This document shows positions 1-6,407 of a stretch of DNA of 16,411 nt, one piece after another. Both the position numbers and the translations under genes were made by a program. The stretch's first letter is position 1, and the number at the start of each line of letters is the position of its first letter. Below the pieces are notes generated by a model that made no database searches, had not been told where the DNA came from, and worked only from the letters and a program-made list of their open reading frames with translations. This DNA is from Gemmatimonadota bacterium (GTDB taxonomy: Bacteria; Gemmatimonadota; Gemmatimonadetes; Longimicrobiales; Gaopeijiaceae): the NCBI GenBank assembly GCA_016209995.1, contig JACQVC010000243.1, forward strand, positions 1 through 16,411, written 5' to 3'.

Positions 1-34
1 CGTCGGGGACCGTGCGGTAGCGGGTTCGCGGGTT
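1..34. repeat. Left arm of a perfect 34-bp inverted repeat
   Basis: Bases 1-34 are the exact reverse complement of bases 473-506; I checked every position by eye. The arm begins at the first base of the window, so its true outer end is unknown and the repeat may be longer. Read on the plus strand, bases 1-20 repeat the last codons and stop codon of the SprA-like gene found in the right arm. The two arms bracket the four-helix-bundle gene with nothing else between them. In RNA, the arms could pair into a long stem with the gene in the loop. Confidence 0.95.
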
Positions 35-58
35 CGCGGGTTTGCGGGTTTGCGGGTT
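19..58 (+). repeat. Five tandem octamers (NGCGGGTT), G-quadruplex motif
   Basis: Five copies of an 8-base unit run head to tail: AGCGGGTT, CGCGGGTT, CGCGGGTT, TGCGGGTT, TGCGGGTT. Five GGG tracts (22-24, 30-32, 38-40, 46-48, 54-56) are separated by exactly 5 bases, which fits the standard G-quadruplex pattern. The right arm of the inverted repeat holds only two units before the same AG dinucleotide, so the left side has gained three units, or the right side has lost them. The array ends 53 bases before the preferred start of the four-helix-bundle gene. Confidence 0.9.
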
Positions 59-111
59 AGTTCCCAAGCGGACACGGCGACGGGCGTGGTACGGTCACAT
101 CATCGGTGATC

Positions 112-474
112 ATGAAACCACATGAGAAGCTCGTTGTCTTCAAGAAAGCTGATGCATACACCGTTGCGGTGCTCGAGCTGGTCGAGCGGCTCACGGCGTC
201 ACGTCGCTGGGCGATTGCAGATCAGTTGAGCCGTTCGGCGCTGTCCGTGACCCTCAATATCGTGGAGGGATGGAGTCGGGGATCGAAGGCGGAGACGAAG
301 CGATTCTTCAATTACTCTAGCGGCTCCCTGGAAGAGACCCAATACCTACTTACAGTCCTTCGGCGCTGCCCTCGCTACGGCGTTCCATCGGTTGCGATCG
401 ACCCTATCTATGCGCTCGGAGAGCACGTCGGCGCTCTTCAGACCGCATTCGTTCGAACGATCAAGCGGCGCTAA
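112..474 (+). CDS. Four-helix-bundle protein (S23/IVS-encoded family)
   Basis: The product is a small protein of 120 residues from ATG 112; an in-frame GTG at 106 would add two residues. It has the hallmarks of the family first described from 23S rRNA intervening sequences: an N-terminal HEKL followed by a helix, then QLSRSALSVTLNIVEG, then a third helix with SKAETKRFFNYSSGSLEE. Four amphipathic helices are expected, and members form pentameric bundles related to Avd of diversity-generating retroelements. The cellular role is unknown, although a nucleic-acid-binding role has been suggested. I prefer ATG 112 because GGTGATC at 105-111 matches the 16S-complementary sequence with workable spacing and the family usually starts close to HEKL. 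The stop codon (472-474) touches the right inverted-repeat arm. Base composition is lower in GC than its neighbours, which suggests transfer. No catalytic motif is visible. Confidence 0.88.
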   Translation: MKPHEKLVVFKKADAYTVAVLELVERLTASRRWAIADQLSRSALSVTLNIVEGWSRGSKAETKRFFNYSSGSLEETQYLLTVLRRCPRYGVPSVAIDPIYALGEHVGALQTAFVRTIKRR

Positions 475-506
475 CCCGCGAACCCGCTACCGCACGGTCC
501 CCGACG
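473..506. repeat. Right arm of the perfect 34-bp inverted repeat, overlapping two stop codons
   Basis: Bases 473-506 are the reverse complement of 1-34. The arm contains the last two bases of the four-helix-bundle stop codon, the intergenic bases 475-486, and the stop and last codons of the SprA-like gene on the minus strand (487-506, ending ...SGTVR). The identity therefore crosses from coding into noncoding sequence. The two convergent genes are separated by only 12 bases, and both would be transcribed into this arm. Base 507 lies outside the confirmed identity because its partner would be left of the window. Confidence 0.95.
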
Positions 507-3500
507 TGAACAAAAACTGCCCGAAAATCCCCAGCTGGAACTGACTGTTCCCGCCGCGCTGGCCGACGAACGACTGGCGGCTCGTGTAGCTGAGCTGCAC
601 ACCGACGTTCATGTCGGAAAGCGTCGTATCGAGTGAGAGGTTGAGCGCGCGGTTGATCTGGTCGATGAACGCGATGCAGCTTTGCGCGACCGAGCTCCTG
701 CGGCAGTTGCGCTGGGCCGTGAAGCTGTAGCGGACCGAGGCCTGCAGCGGCGCCGGAAACGCGTTGCGGAGAGGCCGCGGCGCCGTGAGCGAGGAGAGCA
801 GCGAGAGGTTGTGGGAGGTCTCGTCGCGGCGCGTGTCGCCCGTGGGGTCGGCGCTCTTGCCCGACGCGAACAGGCCGCGGTAGGACATGCTCAGCGCACC
901 CACCAGCGTGACGCTCACATCGATGGGGACCTGGCTGTCCGTCGTGCGCCGCATCTGCAACCCACCCACGCCGAAGCTCGACACCTGCTCCGTGCGGCGG
1001 TATCCGGAGCCGGCGCTCGCGCGCGTCAGAACGCCGCGCAGACCCTCAGGCACGGGCAGCTCCGTCAAGCGTACCCCGAGGTTCGGCCAGCCGCGACTCG
1101 TGCCCGAGCGATGACTGCGTACGTCGTAGGCGGTGTAGGTGCTCCAGGAATAATCCACCGAGACCGACAAGTTAAGGGGAAGCTCGACGCTGCTGCGCGC
1201 GCTCCAGGTATCGCGATCGCCGGCCGCGGCGGCCGTGTCATTATCTAGAAAACGGAAATCCTGAATACCGCCTAACCCGAGCTGGAAGCCAAGGTCCGGG
1301 TCCACGACGCTGCGGTTGAAGTACGCGTTCAGGCCGCGGGTCCAGGTCACGTCGATGGGGCGCAGCGCGGATGCGACCGTGTGCACGACGGATTCCAGGC
1401 TGCTGTCATCGAGCCCCGGCGGACCCCATGCGGACTCGACGAACGCAGTCGGATCGAGCGCGACGCTCGCCCGCATGTCGCGCTGACCTCTGGCGTTGCG
1501 CTGCAGCGCGGTGGCGTCGCCCCCGACCGCGGCATGCTGCACATACGTGGGGTTCCGGTCTGATGTGTACGAGGTGCTGAGATCGACGCCCGAGCGTAGC
1601 CAGGTGGCGAGCTGCGGCCGGTAGCCTACCTCGCCGCGCACTCCTCGCGTGGTCTCCCACCCCAGATCGAGGCCGGCGAGCCGCCTGCGTTCGCGAGCGA
1701 GCAGCGGCTGCACGCGGGGATCGCTGATCGACTGATCGGGGCTGAGCAGCTCGCGATCCGACGTCAGGGCGAGGCCGGCGGTCAGGCTCTGGAACGGACG
1801 GAACGCGATGCGGGCGTTGGAGTCCAACCCTTCGCGCGGCGAGAGCACCGGCACGACGGCGGTGTCCCCTTCGGCGCGAACGATCCGCTCGTAGCGGAAC
1901 GCCCTCCCCTCCTGCTGTGAGTACCCGGTGCCGAACGAGATCGACTCCGGGTTCCAGCGCAGCCTCAGGTTCTCGAGCGACGGCTCGAGGAAGCCAGGCA
2001 GGATCGCGCGCAGAACGCCGTCGAGGAAGCCCGGGATCAGGCCGATGGTGCGCGGCGCGAGCTGTCGCAGATAGCTGACCTGCGCGTCCAGGCCGCTGGC
2101 TTCGCTGGTCGAGGCGATGGCGCTGGTGCTCGAGGTCGAGTACCCGGCGCGCACGTCCAGGCCGTCCAGCACGAGACCCAGCCACGGGTTCGCGCTGGGC
2201 GTGCGCTTGCGGAACGCCACCCCCACGCGCGTGCGCTGCGACCGCGTGGCGCGCAGACCTTCAAGCCGATCGCCGCGCACGTCGCTCTGGTTCAGGAACA
2301 TGGGGAGCTGGCCGAAGCTCGAGTGCGTGACGGTGAGCGGGAGGTCGATCCCCCACTCGGTCGGCAGGAACCGCCCGAGCTGCGCCGTGGTGTTGATATT
2401 GAGCGCACGGTCCGCCTGATACGGAGCATCGCCCTCGAGCTGGCGGAAGAGCGGGCCGCGTCCGGTCAGCGCCACGGAGGCGGACAGGAAATCCGCGGCC
2501 TGGAGATCGACGCTGAGGTGGCCGGCGAAGCCCACGTCCTCGACCGCGCCGCCGAGGCGCAGCTCGTTCACCCAGACCTCGCCGCGGATCGGCTGCTCGC
2601 CGGCGTTCAAGACCCCGATGGCCAGCTCGCGCACGGCCGCCAGGTTCGGCGCGCGCGCCCGGTCCCGGAGCACGACCGCGTACGTCGAGTCCTGGCTCCA
2701 CAACACGATGGGCGGGTCGTTCACGCCCGGTGGATCGGTGAGCAGCCGCTCCTCCGCCTGGTTGCGCAGATCGAGCCACTGCTCGAAGTCGATGATGTGC
2801 TCCGGCAGCCAGTCGGCCGCCGTGACGGCCGCGGGGTTCGGGGTCGGTGTGAGACGCGCGCGATAGAGGTAGAAGTTCTCCGGGTCCGTCCCGATCTTGA
2901 ACAGGAACCAGGTCGGCCGATCGGGCCCCCAGTCGCCCTCGCGCGCGACCACCCACAGCCGCAGGTAGCGATACGTGAGCAGGTTCCAGGGGTTCTGCGG
3001 AAACCGGTTATAGACTTCCGCGCGGTTGGCGGGCGCGAGCCCGTCGAAGCGCAGGCGCAGCGCCTTCTCGTTGAACTCCGTGCCGCTCGTCGCGAAGGCA
3101 GCCGTAGGGTCCTGGAGCTCATTGCGCACACCGGGCGGCGATACGTAGGCCGCGCCATCGGTGATCTGGCTGACCGGTCCGACCTCGACGTCGGCGGGCA
3201 GCCCTACGGTGTCGCCGCCCAGGCCGCGGGCCACGCCGTCCAGCGCACGCTTCGCCCAACGGGAGCCCACGATCCGCACGCGCGCCAGCAACAGCGTGGT
3301 GGACCGCGTTCCTGTCAGCGTGACGCGCAAGTGGCGCACCGCGCGCCAGTCCGCGTCGGTGAAGAGACCCGCCACGTTGGTCGCGCCCGGATCGCGCAGC
3401 GGAATCCGGTAGAGCCGGAAGCCGCTGCCGGTCTCGACGGTGTCGCGGACCAGGTAGGGCGACGTGCCGTCCAGCCGGATGACGTAGCGCATCGTCCGCT

Positions 3501-6357
3501 CCTGGGTGTCCAGGTTGCCGTTGCCGTCCAGATCCTCGGTATCGAACACGCCGTTGCCGCGCGTGCAGTTCGCCCGGGCATCGCCGGGGCGGTACACACG
3601 GCCGCGATCGGCGCGGCAGCTCTCGGGCCAGGCACCGCGCGCGTCCAGCTGGTCGCTCCAGATCTCGCCGCGCAGCGGGTTCGCCTCCTGGTCGAGGGTT
3701 CCCAGGCCCCACGGGTCACCCGTGTCCGGTCGGTTGCCACCCGTGTCGCCCGCGTCAGCGACGAAGAAGGCGTCCTCGCTGACGGATCCGAGGTCCAGCA
3801 CGAGGGCGAGCGACTCGCCGCCCGCGGCGTAGAACTCGATGTACTCGCTGCGGATGAGATCCCGTCCGGTGGTCGCGAGCACGCTCGTCATCGAGCGCCA
3901 GCGCCGCCGGTCGAACGTGCCGGCCGTGCCGGCGCCGAACGAGATGAGCAGCACCGGCTCGCGCAGCTCGGCGCCCGCGAACGCGATTTGCCGGTCGATC
4001 TCACGGGGCGCGAGGCCGGGGAACACGCCCAGGCTGTCGCCGCCCGGGCGCTCGATCACCCAGTCGTGCTGCCAGGTCAGGGCCGCAGCGTCGCTCTCGT
4101 CGCGCGCGGGCGGCAGGAGACCTTGATCGCCATCCGTGAACGCGGGGGAGCTGCCGCGGCGCCAGCTCAGCCGGTGAGCCGGAATGGGGATCTCGTTCGC
4201 GGCCTCGAAGTCGTCGAGAAACGCCGCCCCCCGCGTGTTCGGGTTGGGTGCCGACAGCGCCGCCTCACCCTGAATCCGCAGCGAGGATGGAGCCGCTACG
4301 TTGAGCCCGGGAATCGCGGCGACCGCACGGTCCAGCCACGGCGCGGCAAACGAGAGGCTGCCGCTCATGCCACTCAGGAAGATCGACGCCGGCTCGACTC
4401 CGAGCTGCGGCCGCCGCATGATCGTTTTCTCCGCCTGGTAGAGGGTGATGAAGTTCAGCTCGCCGGTCGTGCCGAGGTCGTAGCGCGCGTTCAGCCCGAA
4501 GACCGAGGTCGGCGCGATCTGGAAGATCGGCTTCTGCTCCCACGTGGCGTGAACCTGGGCGTCGGGATCCAGCGCGAACAACCCCTGCGGATCGGCCAGC
4601 GTCACCTGTCCCAGGTCGTAGTCGACGGTGTAGTCGCGGTCGCGCTCAAGGACGCGGTCACCCACGCGGATGCGCTCGCTGCCGTCGCGCAGGCCGAGGG
4701 CGCCGAGCGAGAACGTCGAGATCACTCCTTCGCTCTGCACGCGGAACGGCATGGTCAGGCGAAAACGCCCGGCGTTCTCGCGCTCGAACGGGTCCACCGT
4801 CTCGTAGATGCGGCGGTTCGCATCGGGGCCGAGAATCTGGCTCGCGACGATGGCGGACAGCTTCGCGGACGGGAGCGGCGGAGGATCCAGGAACGGACGC
4901 AGCGTCGGGAAGACGATGAACGTGCCGGAAACCGGCGGCTGGTCCTGAAAGAGGTCGGCCGCCGGCTGATAGACCCGGGATCGGTCGAGCAGGTCCTGAG
5001 GCGCCTCCTCGTCCAGCCCGAGCAGCCGTAACAGGGTGATCTCGCGTCCGTCGGGCGCGCGCTTGAACGTCTGACCCGCGGACAGCTCACCCAGCGAGAT
5101 CGTGAGAGCTACGCTGCCGACGTCCACGCTGTTCGATCCGGACACGCGATAGATCTGGTGCATCTCGAGGTCCCAGGTCGGACGTCCGGGCTGGTGGTTC
5201 GGACCGGAAGCCTTGAGGAGGCGCAGCCGCGGCCGCAGGCCCGCATTGTGCAGCCGCTCGGGGTTGTAGTCACCCACGGTGTCGCCCGCCTGCGTAATGA
5301 AGGCCGCGGCCAGCATCTCTTCGCGGCGCAGCGGACTGCGCAGCGCAATCCACAGCCCGCTCGCGTGCACGAAGTAGTCGACGCCGGGCTCGAGGTAGCG
5401 GAACCATCCCGACTCGACGATCGAGTCGGTGCCCACGCCGGCTCGCGCGTTCACCTGGATGTATCCCTCGACCTGCTGCGCGGTGAGCGGGTTGCTCTCG
5501 AAGCGGTAGAGCTGGATCGGGTCGCGCCCCGGCGCCTGGTCAGGCGGGGCGTCGCCTGCCGTGAGGGCCAGCACATCGATATGAGGGTAGCCGCGGATCG
5601 CCCGCGGATCCACAAGGAAGAAGAACTGACCTCGCAGGTAATCGGCGTCATCCACGACCAGAGTGTCCTCCTGCACGAATCCCCGAGCCGCACCCACGCC
5701 GCTCAGCAGGAACTCGCGCGAGGACAGATCGCCTCGCTGCTGGGCCCAGACGCCCTGGAACTCGAGGGGTCCGCTGCGACCCATCGCCTTGAATCCGAAG
5801 TTGCCGGCGGGAATCCCCTGGGTCAGGAAACGCGAGTTGGGCAGAGCGAGCGAGACATCGCCGACCTCGACCCGCTGGAGGACCTCATGGCCCAGCCCCT
5901 GGTAGTACAGGTTGATGTTGTTCGCGGCGCTGAACTCGCGCGTCTGATCGTAGTCCACGTTCACGTGGATGCGATCCGAGATCGTGCCGGAAACCTGGAC
6001 GCCGAACTGCACGTCCGGCCGCAGCTGGGGGAAGAGGCTCGGATTGCACGAGAACTGGAAGGCCGGATCGCAGGGCCGGAACCGGGTCCAGGCGCCGCCG
6101 AACTCCGCGCGGCCGCGCACCTGCATGCCCAGATCCGCATACTGGCTCACCAACCCCGGGAGCAGCTCCTGACGCGCGCTGTCGGAGCGGACCGTGTCGG
6201 CGCGCGAAGCCAGCGTGTCGGGCACCTGCCCACCCAGCGCAGCGGGGGCCAGGCAGGCGATGACGACCCCGGCAAGAACTCGCGCGGGAAACGGCCCATC
6301 CGCGAGCCGAAACCGGGTTGTGAGTGCCGGGAGGCCGCCGTATACTGGGTCGTTCAA
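487..6357 (-). CDS. sprA: SprA/Sov-like outer-membrane translocon protein
   Basis: SprA (Sov) forms the giant outer-membrane beta-barrel through which type IX secretion cargo passes. This protein has 1956 residues, shorter than the roughly 2,400 of Bacteroidota SprA. A hydrophobic segment at about 25-43 acts as signal peptide. The family's N-terminal block is clear at 110-210 (YDQTREFSAANNINLYYQG, then VEVGDVSLALP). A GEAALSAPNPNTRG...FLDDFE block sits near 695-720, and PQNPWNLLTYRYLRLWV lies in the second half. Residues 942-950 read DLDGNGNLD, a calcium-loop pattern. The mature part has only six cysteines, in three close pairs (96/104, 914/931, 1885/1894), suggesting disulfides. The C-terminus ends in alternating strand-like residues (FGQFLFTSG). 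The start is TTG: no ATG or GTG lies in frame between the upstream stop and the end of the signal peptide. The gene is divergent from the LptF-like gene. Other type IX components are not in the window, so secretion activity is inference. Confidence 0.88.
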   Translation of the reverse strand: MNDPVYGGLPALTTRFRLADGPFPARVLAGVVIACLAPAALGGQVPDTLASRADTVRSDSARQELLPGLVSQYADLGMQVRGRAEFGGAWTRFRPCDPAFQFSCNPSLFPQLRPDVQFGVQVSGTISDRIHVNVDYDQTREFSAANNINLYYQGLGHEVLQRVEVGDVSLALPNSRFLTQGIPAGNFGFKAMGRSGPLEFQGVWAQQRGDLSSREFLLSGVGAARGFVQEDTLVVDDADYLRGQFFFLVDPRAIRGYPHIDVLALTAGDAPPDQAPGRDPIQLYRFESNPLTAQQVEGYIQVNARAGVGTDSIVESGWFRYLEPGVDYFVHASGLWIALRSPLRREEMLAAAFITQAGDTVGDYNPERLHNAGLRPRLRLLKASGPNHQPGRPTWDLEMHQIYRVSGSNSVDVGSVALTISLGELSAGQTFKRAPDGREITLLRLLGLDEEAPQDLLDRSRVYQPAADLFQDQPPVSGTFIVFPTLRPFLDPPPLPSAKLSAIVASQILGPDANRRIYETVDPFERENAGRFRLTMPFRVQSEGVISTFSLGALGLRDGSERIRVGDRVLERDRDYTVDYDLGQVTLADPQGLFALDPDAQVHATWEQKPIFQIAPTSVFGLNARYDLGTTGELNFITLYQAEKTIMRRPQLGVEPASIFLSGMSGSLSFAAPWLDRAVAAIPGLNVAAPSSLRIQGEAALSAPNPNTRGAAFLDDFEAANEIPIPAHRLSWRRGSSPAFTDGDQGLLPPARDESDAAALTWQHDWVIERPGGDSLGVFPGLAPREIDRQIAFAGAELREPVLLISFGAGTAGTFDRRRWRSMTSVLATTGRDLIRSEYIEFYAAGGESLALVLDLGSVSEDAFFVADAGDTGGNRPDTGDPWGLGTLDQEANPLRGEIWSDQLDARGAWPESCRADRGRVYRPGDARANCTRGNGVFDTEDLDGNGNLDTQERTMRYVIRLDGTSPYLVRDTVETGSGFRLYRIPLRDPGATNVAGLFTDADWRAVRHLRVTLTGTRSTTLLLARVRIVGSRWAKRALDGVARGLGGDTVGLPADVEVGPVSQITDGAAYVSPPGVRNELQDPTAAFATSGTEFNEKALRLRFDGLAPANRAEVYNRFPQNPWNLLTYRYLRLWVVAREGDWGPDRPTWFLFKIGTDPENFYLYRARLTPTPNPAAVTAADWLPEHIIDFEQWLDLRNQAEERLLTDPPGVNDPPIVLWSQDSTYAVVLRDRARAPNLAAVRELAIGVLNAGEQPIRGEVWVNELRLGGAVEDVGFAGHLSVDLQAADFLSASVALTGRGPLFRQLEGDAPYQADRALNINTTAQLGRFLPTEWGIDLPLTVTHSSFGQLPMFLNQSDVRGDRLEGLRATRSQRTRVGVAFRKRTPSANPWLGLVLDGLDVRAGYSTSSTSAIASTSEASGLDAQVSYLRQLAPRTIGLIPGFLDGVLRAILPGFLEPSLENLRLRWNPESISFGTGYSQQEGRAFRYERIVRAEGDTAVVPVLSPREGLDSNARIAFRPFQSLTAGLALTSDRELLSPDQSISDPRVQPLLARERRRLAGLDLGWETTRGVRGEVGYRPQLATWLRSGVDLSTSYTSDRNPTYVQHAAVGGDATALQRNARGQRDMRASVALDPTAFVESAWGPPGLDDSSLESVVHTVASALRPIDVTWTRGLNAYFNRSVVDPDLGFQLGLGGIQDFRFLDNDTAAAAGDRDTWSARSSVELPLNLSVSVDYSWSTYTAYDVRSHRSGTSRGWPNLGVRLTELPVPEGLRGVLTRASAGSGYRRTEQVSSFGVGGLQMRRTTDSQVPIDVSVTLVGALSMSYRGLFASGKSADPTGDTRRDETSHNLSLLSSLTAPRPLRNAFPAPLQASVRYSFTAQRNCRRSSVAQSCIAFIDQINRALNLSLDTTLSDMNVGVQLSYTSRQSFVGQRGGNSQFQLGIFGQFLFTSGTVR
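6318..6346 (+). promoter_or_regulatory. Probable sigma70-type promoter of the lptFG operon
   Basis: TTGTGA (6318-6323) is followed after exactly 17 bases by TATACT (6341-6346). These match the -35 consensus at 4 of 6 positions and the -10 consensus at 5 of 6. Transcription would start near 6353, about 55 bases before the ATG of the LptF-like gene. The whole element lies inside the signal-peptide codons of the divergent SprA-like gene, and the predicted start site nearly coincides with that gene's TTG codon. Seen in sequence only; activity is inferred. Confidence 0.6.
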
Positions 6358-6407
6358 CGCCCGGGCATCAATCTGGCCCTGCTGGACTTGGGCCGTGTTG
6401 GATCACT

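Larger units (their letters stand above)
1..506. mobile_element. Putative inverted-repeat cassette carrying a four-helix-bundle gene
   Basis: This unit consists of a perfect 34-bp inverted repeat, an octamer array, one gene and the second repeat arm. The enclosed gene is lower in GC (about 59% by hand count over 121-470) than the operon to the right (72% and 77% in two sampled 60-base stretches). Related four-helix-bundle genes are known from intervening sequences in 23S rRNA, where complementary ends fold the insert into a stem-loop. This copy sits at the 3' end of a protein gene, not in rRNA. There is no transposase, integrase or reverse transcriptase in the window. That it is mobile is inference from the repeat structure and base composition alone. 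Confidence 0.45.

Noticed and set aside
19..58. CRISPR-like array
   Set aside because: The repeats are 8 bases long and contiguous with no spacers.
112..474. Avd subunit of a diversity-generating retroelement
   Set aside because: Avd shares the fold, but no reverse transcriptase, template repeat or variable repeat is visible in the window.
1..506. True 23S rRNA intervening sequence
   Set aside because: The flanking sequence on the right is protein-coding and shows no rRNA; only the architecture is similar.
473..506. Intrinsic terminator between the convergent genes
   Set aside because: The complementary arm is 438 bases away and there is no local hairpin with a following T-run on either strand.
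2323..5031. Plus-strand open frame of 902 codons inside the SprA-like gene
   Set aside because: It lies antisense to a clearly recognised gene, is extremely rich in Arg/Gln/Val/Ala, and has no domain or signal. Long antisense frames are expected in DNA this GC-rich. That its length equals the TPR protein's is coincidence.
6324..6407. Longer start of the first permease gene
   Set aside because: It would place 28 polar, Gly/Pro-rich residues before the conserved membrane start and begins upstream of the predicted -10 box.
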